Assembly (NCBI GenBank): GCA_949987705.1
Contig: OX465284.1
Span: 106,499,163-106,563,162, forward strand
Source of the DNA: Thereva unica
Lineage: Eukaryota; Arthropoda; Insecta; Diptera; Therevidae
Direction: 5' to 3'
DNA length: 64,000 bases
Shown here: in pieces, positions 23,648-33,470 of the stretch
Layout of the letters: each line of letters starts with the position of its first letter
Position numbering within the stretch: position 1 is the stretch's first letter
Made by a program: the position numbers and the translations under genes
The notes under the pieces: model-generated
Told to the model about the DNA's origin: nothing
Database searches by the model: none
What the model saw: the letters and a program-made list of their open reading frames with translations, nothing else

Positions 23648-24015
23648 GTGGAAGTACAAACATGTTATCGGTCCTAGTTATCGGAAGAATGATATTGAAC
23701 AGTTGGCTGAAGTTGTCGATTGGTGGGTCGAGCCGGGATATAAAGTATAATGTTCATAGAAACTTTGTCGTATAGTATACATATATTTGTTTAGTTATTG
23801 TTTGATATCTATAATTGGTTTTTAAGTAAAAAATTACTTAAAAACCAATTATAGATATCAAACAATAACTAAACAAATATATGTATACTATACGACAAAG
23901 TTTCTATGAACATTATACTTTATATCCCGGCTCGACACACCAATCGACAACTTCAGCCAACTGTTCAATATCATTCTTCCGATAACTAGGACCGATAACA
24001 TGTTTGTACTTCCAC
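23648..24015. repeat. near-perfect 182-bp inverted repeat (long palindrome)
   Basis: Bases 23648-23829 and 23834-24015 are reverse complements with a 4-base spacer (AAAA). I see one mismatch (23726 against 23937). The arms begin GTGGAAGTACAAACATG and end TTTTTAAGTAA at the centre. Read inward, each arm carries a short open frame (IGPSYRKNDIEQLAEVVD, then WCVEPGYKV stop) followed by AT-rich sequence like a 3' UTR. Only the right arm seems to extend outward into a related frame on the minus strand (NENLIEKIENMLRMCLKN, about 24090-24020). It could be a recent fold-back duplication or an assembly artefact. Confidence 0.9.
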
Positions 24016-25037
24016 ATTCTTCAGACACATCCTTAACATATTTTCAATCTTTTCAATCAGATTTTCATTAAAGTCTCTCATATTTTTGTAAGAAATTCTG
24101 CAAGACGTAGCTGCGGAAGATTAATTGAACTGGTCGTTTACGTGAAGTTCTGTCTTATTTTATTTCTATTACCAGTTGTTATTAATTAGACTGAGGTGAT
24201 GTTCAAGGTTTCGTCGTTCAATCATATGAAACGGACATTCTTTCATACACGCATCTCCGTCCGTTCAACTCTATTAATAAAATCAAAAAACAATTTCGGT
24301 TTGGATCTCCCATCTATTGACGACGTAGCTTCTCTGTGGGCTGGTTAATTTTTTTTGCATATTTTTAGGAGTTTTTTTTTATATTATTTTTATATCTTAT
24401 TTTTCATAATTTTAGGGTGATTTTTTTATATTATTAAAAAATACGAAATTTTTGTAGTTTTTGTAGGAAGTAGGGACTATCCATCTGTAGGATGGGATTT
24501 TTACTAGTATTCATAGCCGGCGGATAAATGGGTATAGAATTTGAGTTTAGCCGAACGTGTGACATGAGCTTATTATTTTTCAAAATGTACAGTTATTGTA
24601 AGCATACGCCGAGTTAACATCGCACATTCGCTTTCATTTATTGTTATTCCATTTAAACTCCTCGTGTTCAATCACCTGTTTATATTTTCGTGCGCTGGTA
24701 GGTGAGAAGCTACTGCACGCTCCTGCATGCAACTAAAAACCCATCCTGGCACCGCGTGACTGGCTTTGTGTTATGCTTAGCGGCGGAGTCGTCGATCAGC
24801 TTTTTCTAGCAGCTAATACTCCTGAAGTTTTCTAGTCTTTCTCTTTTCTTCGGCTTCGTCCAACCTCAACTTTCTGTTTATAGCCTTGAGCTTCGTTTCC
24901 ACTTTCCTCCGTCCATCCTCGTTCTTTATTATGTGTCATACGAAATTTTTCAGTGTTGCTTCTAGTTTCTCCATAGATTAGCCGAATATCTCACACCATA
25001 AAAGAACTCACTTTCTACTCCATTGTAAACCATCCCT
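24016..25037. other. unidentified coding-like relics on the minus strand
   Basis: Minus-strand pieces look protein-like: KECPFHMIERRNLEHHLS (about 24240-24190, weakly like a CHHC or C2H2 finger) and a charged stretch KNEDGRRKVETKLKAINRKL (about 24930-24870) resembling a coiled coil. The stretch 24340-24480 is very AT-rich. I cannot assign these to a family. Confidence 0.3.
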
Positions 25038-25700
25038 CTAGGTTTGGATAAGTCTGTCGGTCCACCGAATCTTAACAGACCCATAACACTGCCCTTGCCA
25101 ATCCGTTACGAAATCTGCTACCGCACTGTATTTGCCGTATTCTTGGTCATAGAGAAGCATGCCTCCTCTCGCCCGTATGTCTCTGGAGATCATCCCTGCG
25201 CACGCCAAGTCATTGGAGATGGTCCTGAATGCACAGCACGCACGGAGACTGCTTAGTCTATATGGTGTCCTCCATTTTCTTCTATTAACTTTCTTCAACG
25301 TTGCTGCCTATATTGCTGCGTATAGCACGACTCAGATAATCAACTTAGCAATCAGGAGGCGACGCCATGGTATAACGCCCTTATTCGCCATGTGCTGGAA
25401 GTATGCAAAATTTAGCAACCGGTAGATCATCACTTTTAGGTATCTTAGGGCGAGCTGTGAGTGAATCATCTGTTCCCATACCTTTATCTTCAGTTTTGTG
25501 CTCAGCAAGCGTCGGACCAGCACTTTCAGTCCACGCCTTTATCTCCAAGATCGCTTGGTTTGCTCGCAAGTGGATCTCATCGAGGCGTCGTCCTGTGATC
25601 AATTCCTCGAAGTTTGTGATCTACAAGATAGGGCCCAGACAAAATCCCTGCGGAACTCCTCATGTTATCCTGTACACCACATTGTAACAGTAAAGCGCCC
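25038..25700 (-). mobile_element. R1/LOA-type retrotransposon, RT core to C-terminus, catalytic loop deleted
   Basis: Minus-strand order is VYRIT.GVPQGFCLGPIL (RT motif 4), LDEIHLRANQAILEIKAW, SAGPTLAEHKTEDKG, then WRTPYRLSSLRACCAFRTIS, GMISRDIRARGGMLLYD and WQGQCYGSVKIRWTDRLIQ, all typical of R1-clade proteins. The segment with the F/YADD catalytic motif, normally between GP.LWN and the RANQAI helix, is absent. Stops and shifts occur. It lies just 3' of the signal-peptide exon, in the gene's orientation. Confidence 0.7.
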
Positions 25701-26415
25701 TACGTTCTTTCCTATAAAATACCAGGGTTTTGGGGAGGGTTGTCTGACTACTCCCGGGTGGACCTAAAAAGATCCGCCGGCACTGCTAGTATGTATAACC
25801 TTGTGGAAACTGGATCGACACCCAGAAAGACTAGCTTGTAAATTTGATTAAAAATCCGCAACCATAGCAAGTATCAATTTCTACTAACCAAGCTTCACCT
25901 CTGACTACTTTCACAATATGATGAAATTATATCGTTACACATACACCCACAAGAAAAACCCCTGTACCAGAAAAACTTTCATCCCGAACAAACTGTAATC
26001 AAAGTTAATAAAACTGCTGTAGACAACAACTGGTGCTGGTATTACTATAATAACTAAATAATTGAACAACAATTTGGTTTATGGGGGATAACACACAAAA
26101 ACACGCCTCCACATATATACAAGAATCTGTATAAAATCAGGGAAACTTTTCCTTCCTTCAAAGATCATCCCCGTGTATCCTCTGACGACGATTTTCCGGT
26201 GGTAAATAGTTTTTCATAGACGCAAAGCCATAAAACTCCTTTCGAAGTTGGCTACATACATATTGGAAAAAAAAACAACGCCCAACAATCATCCCCCCTT
26301 GGGGCGGTATAAAACTAAAGGAAAAAGGCCAGCCTGGCACCACTGACACCCCCCGAAAAAAAAAGAAGTGTCAAAGTGCAAGGATGTAGAAGGAATGACC
26401 ATCAGGACCACTTAC
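25701..26415 (-). other. 5' part of the giant intron
   Basis: Intron sequence directly after the signal-peptide exon, starting GTAAGT at 26415. It has moderate complexity and no recognisable relic, apart from a possible RT tail at 25701-25800 adjoining the R1-type fragment. Intronic regulatory elements would be expected here, but none is identifiable by eye. Confidence 0.4.
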
Positions 26416-26918
26416 CGGAAATAATACTTGATCCAACTAGCAGCAGTGTGAACCAACAGCCCCTGACCTTCATTGTTCGTTGGGTAGATCCAACTTGGTG
26501 ACTCCTTTGCCGTTGCCGTTCTCAATTTCTCTCGTTTCCTGCTGATTTTGTTTAGTGGCCGTTTTATGAGCCCCCTGGTGTATCGCCTACTTTTCTGGCA
26601 GTCCTTTCGGTAGTCCTTGTAAAAGTTGTGGGAGTAATGGCCCTTGCACAGGATATTAACAGACTGTCCAGTCATTTAGATCCTTCGACGTGCCACCTCC
26701 TGCTCTGCTGCTGGTGTTGTTGTTGTTGCTGTACGACAATGACGGTGGCTGTTTGTTCGCTAGTGATGTAGCACATAGTCGTCGTCCTTCTTTTTGGCTG
26801 GAGCCAGAAACCGGATATCACATGCAAGTAGTGGAAGTCCTTTATCCTTAGCTGGAACCTGCCAACGTCCTGATGGATGGCACCATTCAGCTGGCCCAGG
26901 GGCACACACGATGGTATC
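26416..26918 (-). CDS. 5' exon: UTR plus signal peptide of the CUB protein
   Basis: Read on the minus strand, the exon follows TAAATAAATGTTTTCTTCCAG and ends at a GTAAGT donor. The chosen start (26473-26471) sits in GAACAATGA, a good insect start context, and gives MKVRGCWFTLLLVGSSIIS: a basic N-terminus, a hydrophobic core and small residues before a likely cleavage site, so a secretory signal peptide. Fifty-eight coding bases leave one base over, which fits the CUB exon at 1552. The first 445 nt are 5' UTR with a CAA/CAG tract (about 26695-26735) and several upstream ATGs, so translation may be dampened. The acceptor implies at least one more upstream noncoding exon, not found. Transcript data could move the start. 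Confidence 0.6.
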
Positions 26919-27677
26919 CTGGAAGAAAACATTTATTTAGTCTATTTTGACAAGAGCTATGTGATGTAAGAGCATCTCGGGGGTGATAAGATCTTCTCTC
27001 GACGAAAATGGCAATTCGAAAAACGAAAATGAAACGAATTGCAATAGTCGTCGTCGTCGGTCGTACCAACCCTAAAAACTAACCAGGGGGCGGCGGTAAT
27101 TGATGGCCGTTACACAAAGTTTTCTTCGCTTAATTTTTACAGCCCCGCAGTTAATGAAAGTTTCATGCTAATAAAATTCAGAATGGTTTTATTGGCTTAG
27201 CCAGTGAGAGAAGATTAAATGAGAGAATTGCGGATTGGTTTCGAGATTTATGGCTTCTCTTTGCGGGCATAACCAGGAGATTGAAGGGTGGCAAAATTAA
27301 TTGTACTCGTAGTTAATTGAAATTACTCACAGTACCGGCCGAACGAGAGATGTATTGTTTCGTGTGTAGTGGGTCTGCTCTCAAAGTAACTTTATGTTGA
27401 TTGGAAGGCATTAAAGTGAGATTATTGATATTTCGCCTGTTAAGGTCGTATTCGTTTCGATAGAGGCTATTGGAGTTGTAATTTACTAGCTGGAAAATAA
27501 CATTTCTTATGTAACCAACAAATTGATAGAATGTGTGGTAGAGTTTCTTTAAAAAAAACAACGAATTTGGGGTTAAATTAAAACAATTACAATAATTACT
27601 GTTTAAACTGATCTGCAAGGCTCTACAGGTGTCAACCTTACTCTTAAGACCAGCAACAGTAGCTTTGTTATAAAAAT
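26919..27677. other. upstream intron or promoter-proximal sequence of the CUB gene
   Basis: It contains a GAC/CGT trinucleotide run at 27046-27061, then sequence of ordinary complexity with little sign of transposons. The minus frame at 27313-27735 is AT-rich and shows no domain. The lack of relics next to the 5' exon is compatible with regulatory constraint, but I see no specific site. Confidence 0.35.
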
Positions 27678-27770
27678 ACCTACTACCACCCCAGAGGTTT
27701 GGGGATCGATTCCCCGCAGCGAAATTCTCTTTCATCTTTTTCCCTCATCCCAAATTTGTATACGCCAATT
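27678..27770 (+). mobile_element. possible tRNA-derived SINE fragment
   Basis: CTACTACCACCCCAGAGGTT, then GGGGATCGATTCCCCGC, resembles the region around the B box of the SINE at 63133 and is followed by a pyrimidine-rich stretch (CTCTTTCATCTTTTTCCC) as in that family. The A-box side is not recognisable. Confidence 0.35.
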
Positions 27771-27968
27771 ATCCTCAGGGAAAACATAGTTAAGTTTTGT
27801 TATCAATTTAATAAAATACATAATTTCTTACAGTGGAGTGAACTTACAAAAATTATGAGGTCCTCGATGCTTTAATAAACGTTTGTTCTCCATCGCGGTT
27901 AGGTTCAGAAGAAGGAAGAAAAGAAGTGATGTCTTCTTTTTAGGGAAACTTATGGCGTTGCAATAGGA

Positions 27969-28003
27969 GTAGGTAATGGGTCACTTGCGTCTGTGAACCT
28001 AGG
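27969..28003 (+). repeat. single end of the AGTAGGTAATGGGTC repeat family
   Basis: AGTAGGTAATGGGTCACTTG followed by CGTCTGTGAACCTAGG matches the TIRs of 20295-20621. No inverted partner was found nearby. It borders the 3' side of the R1-type relic on the minus strand. Confidence 0.4.
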
Positions 28004-28639
28004 GACATGGCACGGCATAGAACCTAACTCCGCGACATGACCTCGTTTCCCCGTCCGCTGAATTTTAAGTGTGTTCGATTTCGTCTTCATTTAGGATGTC
28101 ATCCTCAAGTCCTGGACACCAAGCCTTCATTTAGTCTGAAGTGTTTGCAGAGCTGAGCTTCAGTTGAGATCGTTGACACCTTGGGATATCCTCGATGACT
28201 TAGCAGTTATATCCCAGGAGGGACGTCCCCATATACGGCCCTTTTAATTGGCGATCGAGCTTCCGGGATTCTCTAGTAGATACTGCCGACCTCTCGACCA
28301 GATGCTTAACATCGTAAGTAATTGGCTTCTTTTAAAGAGTGTCGTTGGCTTCTTTCGTTTCCTTTTGGAGAACCTGATTTCGTTAAATGTAGGTTCCGGC
28401 GCTTGCTTGAGCTTTGGCTAGCTCTTCGCCACATGTGAAAGAATCGTCAGTATGTAAGGCAAGTGAAACTTTGTGACCAATTTTCATTGCATTTCGAGGC
28501 GAAACCCGGTCATCGCTTCAGGTCATCGTTGAGAGTGCTGACAGAATCATGCAGTTGTAACGTTCAATTAGTCCGTGTCCTCAAGGTAAGCATCGTTTGA
28601 GGAGAATGCAGCTCCCCTTTCTGTAATGAACCTATCTAT
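28004..28639. other. probable 3' continuation of the R1-type relic, not assignable
   Basis: On the minus strand this follows the zinc-knuckle segment of the R1/LOA relic. Frames are broken and I see no clear motif. Confidence 0.3.
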
Positions 28640-29040
28640 AGTACGGTTATGAAATGATAATTATGTATTCTAAAGTTTTCGCTTTGAGCTAAAGCCGGGC
28701 ATTTGCAAAGGAAGTGAACAAGTGTTTCTCTTTCGTTCGTCTCCCCGCAGCTATGGCAGCAGGCGTCTTGGAGCCGTCGATGAATATTCGTACATCAAAC
28801 TTTCCCAGGACCTCTCCGTTTCTTCACTCTCTTTTTGAGGGTATTTCGACGGAGAAGTCGTCGTTGAAGGTCAATCTAAGCAGAAGGTAGTTTGTGGCTG
28901 TAGCGACCATACCCTCGGGTAGCAGGTTCAAGATATTCCTATTTTCGTAAGGCTTAGAGGTCCAGCCCTCAGATGACCTCAGTCTGAGGAACAGGAGGGT
29001 ATCAAACACAGTAAGAACTTGCAAGTCATTTTCCATCGCT
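28640..29040 (-). mobile_element. R1/LOA-type relic, RNase H start fused to zinc-knuckle
   Basis: The minus strand gives NDDFSVEIPSKRE, GKFDVRIFIDGSKT (first RNase H strand with its Asp) and then, in a shifted frame and with no RNase H body between, CCHSCGETNERETLVHFLCK followed by CPAL, the C-terminal CCHC-like knuckle of R1/LOA proteins. The join deletes most of RNase H. A mariner relic of opposite orientation starts directly next to it. Confidence 0.65.
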
Positions 29041-29050
29041 TGAAACTACA

Positions 29051-29575
29051 ATGATCGAGAAGCAAGAAAATTGGCTGCCTTACGAGTTGAAGCCGAGATC
29101 TATCGAACGTCGTTTTTTCAGCTCCTCCGACGGCAAAAGTTGTTTGCATCGAATTCTGGTTGGAGTTGAAAAGTGGATTCGTTACGATAATTCAAAGTAC
29201 AAAAAAATCGTGGGGGCGCCTCTGCTATACATCAGCGTCGACTGGCGAATCAAACAGACATGGATCGAAGCACATGCTGTGTATTTGATGAGACCAGTTC
29301 GGCTTGGTATGTTACAAACTCCTGCAATCGGGGAAACCATAACAGGAGCTGGAAAACAGCCACAGTTCGAGTCAAGATATGCGACAAAGTGATTTTGTAG
29401 AACGACGACGCCCGTTCGTGTGTTTCTAATGTCGGTAAAATCTACCTGGAAACACTGAATTGGAACCCCAAATGTGGCATTTTTCAGATATCGCATCTTA
29501 CGACTACCGCCTGTTCCGACCAATAACGTATGGCCTGGCTGAGCAGCACTTGAGTTCTTACGGCATCCCCGACTT
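29051..29575 (+). mobile_element. mariner (MOS1/irritans-like) transposase relic
   Basis: The first frame reads NWLPYELKPRSIERRFFSS, then FLHRI-like CLHRILVGVEKWIRYDN, the mariner block around its first catalytic Asp. Here GDEKW has become GVEKW, so that Asp is lost. A later frame reads ASYDYRLFRPITYGLAEQHL (about 29493-29552), the block with the third catalytic Asp of DD34D mariners (SDYHLF), which is kept. In between are shifts and a stop at 29391. The N-terminus and both TIRs are absent. Confidence 0.75.
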
Positions 29576-29582
29576 TCCCAAG

Positions 29583-30016
29583 AAGCTGTTGAAGCGGTAA
29601 AAGAGAGTGTTGCCGATAATCCAAATGTGTCGTATCGCCGCCGATCTTAGAAGTGAAATATGAGTGGAACGACTCCAAGAAGGATTATAAAGCAAGATCT
29701 TCATCTCTTCCCATAAAAAGTGTAACTTAAGCCTGAACAAAGTATGACATGCTGTACCGTAACCATACGTACCCTAACGTACGAACATGAGTGTTTCTAT
29801 GGCACCGACCTAAATTGGTTTAATGAACATGCATATGTTCGTTCGTTAGGTAGGGTACGTATGGTTACGGAAGGGCACGTCGTATTTCGTTCAGGTTTTA
29901 CTCAAAGATTGATAACGGACAAGTCGCGTCGCTTACAATATAGAAATGCCGTCGCAAGAATGATCGATGATCTAGCCAAAATTTTGATCGCAGATGAAGC
30001 TCATTTTGATATTTGA
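29583..30016 (+). mobile_element. second, different ITm transposase relic (N-terminal half), interrupted
   Basis: Directly after the mariner piece, the frames give AVKESVADNPNVSYRRRS (about 29583-29648), RRIIKQDLHLFP..KV..LKPEQ, and later TDKSRRLQYRN..ILIADEAHFDI up to the stop at 30014. These are the helix-turn-helix region and first-Asp block (SDEAHF) of a DD37E-like ITm transposase, which is a different lineage from the mariner before it. About 165 bp that do not belong, including a hairpin element, separate LKPEQ from TDKSRR. No C-terminal half is present. Confidence 0.6.
29757..29870. repeat. hairpin element inside the ITm relic
   Basis: CCGTAACCATACGTACCCTA at 29757 is exactly reversed at 29851-29870, and pairing continues inward through ACGTACGAACAT / ATGTTCGTTCGTT with small gaps. 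The hairpin is about 114 bp with a loop of about 30-40 bases. It may be a tiny MITE; no clear target duplication was seen. Confidence 0.65.
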
Positions 30017-32077
30017 AATTTTATCACAATCTTTAAAGCACGTCTTTCAAGTAAGTTCGAGTTTAGGGACAGTTTCTACCTGGATTTTTTATTTAACTTA
30101 AGTCTACGAATTTTTAATTTATTGTGGTAATTTTGCAGACAGTCTTTAATGCGTTCGGGCAGGGTTTGGATCACAAAATGAAATTGATTAATAGTTCCTA
30201 TTTTATTTTTTGGTCTGATTAATATCAAAAATAAATCCCAAAATATTTTGAATTCTTGTTAAAAAAAAATTAATCTCATTAACTTAAACAAACAATCATC
30301 ATCAAGCAATCTAAATCATATATTTCACCACATCCCGCCCTTAGGCAGAGTCTCGGATTCGAATCCCGGCCAGAGATAAACATCACCTTGAAATCCCCCA
30401 TCGGTTATCTTGATCGCCAAAAGCCATAATCAAATTTATTGACAGTTGTAAAAACAATCGTTAATCTCCTTAAATTTCGACATCCCCATAGCCATGGGGC
30501 AATTGCTGTGGTAGCCGCAACGATTGCCCATTCAGGATGATAACTAAGTCCTTACCGTCAGAAGGATAAAGCGACAAAGAACCAATCCCTACGAAAATAC
30601 AGAAATGCTTGTGTATCTATCAGACTCATTATATCTACCCTAGAGGAACGTGGTGTAGCAGCAGACTTCCATTCAGGTTCCTTAAGGCTACCCTCAAACT
30701 CTGGATGGAGTAGAGGGAGCCAGCAGGAGCAGAAGCAGAAGCTTAGAGCGCTGGAGTGGAGGTGGTGGGTGAATCCACGTCGTGAAACTTCCTTCTTTGC
30801 AGATAAAATCTTATACGACAATATCGTCTTGTAAAGCGATATGATTGATATGTGATGGGGACAAGTGTACGAGCATATGTCAAGCGATGTGGGTGCGAGG
30901 GGGGCCTTCAATGGCACACATTGTCAAGGAATTATGGCTCACTTGATTGGAATGAAGCGTCTATACGTTTTTTTTTTGTGTCCTTAACTTGAAGAAAGTA
31001 GATCAAATTGCCCAGGAATAAATTAGTGCCGCTAATGGAAGTCACTTTATCTAGGCTGCTCGACGGGGTTGTTCGTTCCCCCATTATGCCGCATTACGAC
31101 GAGGAACCTTTCTTGTCATGAATAATCCTATATATCATGGCCAGAATCCGTAAGCAGCACTCTTCGTCTAATACAGCTTCATAGGTATTTAGAATGGGGA
31201 CACAAAATAGGAAAAGACGCTCAAAATGTAATTAATCCCATTAACGTCCGAAAGAAATTTCCTTTGACAGGAAGCTAAGGAACGTCTATACATATAACGT
31301 GCAATGGAACGGACTAAACCAAGCATAAGAGCCGAGTAAAAGTAACGTTAATGTCAATAGTATTATAGTCTTGAATGAATGCCGTAATTTTTAAGGAAGT
31401 AATCTATGAAATACAGGGAATAATGCGTCTAATGAGAATGAAGTAGATTGTACTATGTCGTCAAGAGAGGACAGTTGATTGTCCTCCTAAGCATGGACTG
31501 GGTGCTTTGTTATGCAGGAGTGCTTTACTATAAATTAATTGTGCAACCTCATTTCATTGTTTTTTAAGAAGAACTGTGTTCGCTGTACGAACTAAACGAC
31601 TAAATAAAAAAAAATGTGATGGAACAGCCCCTGCTCTTGGGTCGAACAAGCCGGACATTTGAAACTCGAGCAATGAACAACGGTGCGCGTTAAAGCGGAA
31701 GAGGGATGTAGGTCGGCGCGGCATTCGTGAGGAAGGTGTGATCGTCATAAACGAAGACAATCGGCTCCTTAGATTGCCCTTCAGAAAGAGCTTTGCCGTC
31801 AAAATATCCTCAAGAAAAAGTGGAGAAACATAGACTTCCTGCAGATTGGACTACGGATATTCCTCGACGGCTTCAAAACATCCCATGGAGCATGGTTTCA
31901 CCACCAACACTATCCACTATCACTCCATTTTTCGATGCTAGCAAGAGTAGTATAGGAAGAATGGTTCTGGCTCACGTTCTATGTATACCTGTATAAATGT
32001 GTGTGTGCATGTGCTTATATGTATATGATGTGCTTTCGGCGCAAGCTTTTTCTAATTTCGTAACATCGGCTACTAAG
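30017..32077. other. no gene recognised; one tRNA-like SINE head near 30350
   Basis: CTCGGATTCGAATCCCGGCC at 30353-30372 is a B-box-like T arm in a probable SINE fragment reaching about 30550 (AAAACAATCGTTAATCTCCTT segment). The remainder, including frames at 30558-30917 and 31554-31802, has no recognisable domain. Confidence 0.35.
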
Positions 32078-32170
32078 CATAAGGTTCGTGTTTTCGCTAG
32101 GATGAAAGCTTTCTTTTTGTAGGAAAAATTTTGATTGTATATGGTATCTTTTGGGATGAGATCCTTTTAG
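32078..32170. repeat. dispersed repeat, copy 2 (unknown family)
   Basis: AAGGTTCGTGTTTTCGCTAG followed by GATGAAAGC..TTTTGTAGGAAAAATTTTG matches 10010-10065 in the same orientation. Family unknown. Confidence 0.4.
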
Positions 32171-33059
32171 AGCAAAAAAAATAATCTGCATGCTCGTTCC
32201 CCTCCATGATCGTGTGATCCAGTACTGATGAGCCATCCTGTTCTTATTCGCCAAGGTAGGGAGCTAGAGAGGTAAAGAGGTTTACAGATGGATGAAGGCG
32301 GATATGACCCCTCACGATCCAAGAGTTTCCAGGGATCTAGAGTTACAAAAATTGAGTTTCGCCTACTGAACTTATAACCTACTTCGATTGACCTCGTCCA
32401 CGTAGTAAACCCCTGACAATGCAATTTAATTTTATCAGAGGTGAAAGGTGAATGCAAGTATTGGGCGCGTAAAAACTGAACGTACTGGGTAGAATAATAT
32501 AGAGGAATAATCTATTGTAACGAATCCGCTTTTATAGAGGAGGCCAAGGCTCGAGTTGAGTTGTAGCGCCATTGGAAGAAGAAGAAAAAAGCTTGAACTT
32601 TATATAGATCGTGCATAGCAACATCGCAGTAGCAGCTCTATCAAGAATATGTTGGCAGAATTAGGAAGGCTGTATTTTTTTTAAGTTTGCCGAAAAGGTG
32701 AACTCGGTGAACTTTGGGTTTGTATATGGTATTGAAAGCCTCCGTGGTTAGGTTTAGGTTCGATAATAATTTATTCCACCATCTTTCACTGTATTGAACT
32801 GGATACGGTCCCGTCATGACCACGTTTTTGACAGTCTTGTAGTCTGGTACTCTCGGCATAACTGACTTCGTCGCCTGGTTAGTGAGATTTACTTGTTTCA
32901 GGTGGCATAATTCTCTGAAGAGGCTTTCTCTAGCTACATAACTCCGACCTTTGCGTGTTTGGCTCAGATCACCTGCTATTGAGGACATCTACTTTATGAA
33001 ATCGAAACTCCCTCACAAACATTGTTTTTCTTTTTTGGTTTTTTTGTAAAGTGCAAATT
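32171..33059. other. no gene recognised; possible LINE 3' end at 32535-32582
   Basis: FIEEAKARVEL then RHWKKKKK (about 32535-32582, ending in GAAGAAGAAGAAAAAA) looks like a LINE C-terminus with an AAG tail. The minus frame of 115 codons at 32641-32988 is open but unidentified. Confidence 0.3.
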
Positions 33060-33220
33060 CTCCTTGTTAAGGTCTATCCTCCTCCTTTAACACCCTCCAG
33101 ACACTTATTTAGCTAACATGTCCATGATTTCTTTCTTCGAACCAAGATTACTACTAGAGCTATCACAATGACGACATGGCGGATTGGTAGTACAAAGGGT
33201 GACTCTTAAGCTTGGACTTT
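33060..33220 (+). repeat. 3' tail module of a LINE family (copy)
   Basis: Similar to the 3' part of the copy at 60870-60950: ..AAGATTACTACTAGAG, then CACAATGACGACATGGCGGA with TTGGTAGTACAAAGGGTGAC. Further relatives are at 49365-49415 and 58015-58060. Upstream, CCTCCAGACACTTATTTAGC may be part of the same tail. Confidence 0.4.
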
Positions 33221-33384
33221 CACATAAAAGAAAAAATAATAAAAGCTGTCTTATAAGCCCGTGCCTTAATCAAAGATTTCTCCGGTATGTTTCACAATGA
33301 ATAGCGAAGGTTTCCGATTTTTAAAAATGGAACACTGACCCACAGAAGTTTCCTCGCAGACGGCGCTTGATCAGCTGATTAAAA

Positions 33385-33470
33385 TTTCGAGTAGTAGTGC
33401 CATCTAGCGTGATTTTAAACTATTCTTTTGAGTAGTGGTGCCATCTAGCGTGATTCTAAAACTAATGATT
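33385..33470. repeat. two tandem copies of a 41-bp unit
   Basis: GAGTAGTAGTGCCATCTAGC plus GTGATTTTAAAC recurs as GAGTAGTGGTGCCATCTAGC plus GTGATTCTAAAAC. Two units with few differences; no coding meaning. Confidence 0.7.

Larger units (their letters stand above)
1553..26415 (-). other. giant intron of the CUB gene (about 24.9 kb)
   Basis: It is bounded on the minus strand by the GTAAGT donor of the signal-peptide exon and the TTATTATTACAG acceptor of the CUB exon, both phase 1. I found no host coding exon between them. The contents are mostly transposon relics in both orientations, annotated separately. An unseen small exon cannot be excluded without transcript data. Confidence 0.6.

Noticed and set aside
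24190..24250. CHHC zinc finger (GTSF1-like)
   Set aside because: CPFH and a later HH are present but the spacing and final Cys do not fit the motif; mentioned only as a weak resemblance.
26672..26932. Gln-rich 86-codon frame in the 5' exon as the protein
   Set aside because: The frame runs across the inferred acceptor and ends before the signal-peptide start; the Gln run comes from the CAA/CAG tract of the UTR.
32641..32988. 115-codon minus frame as a host exon
   Set aside because: Open and of balanced composition, but no domain and no clear splice sites; left unassigned.
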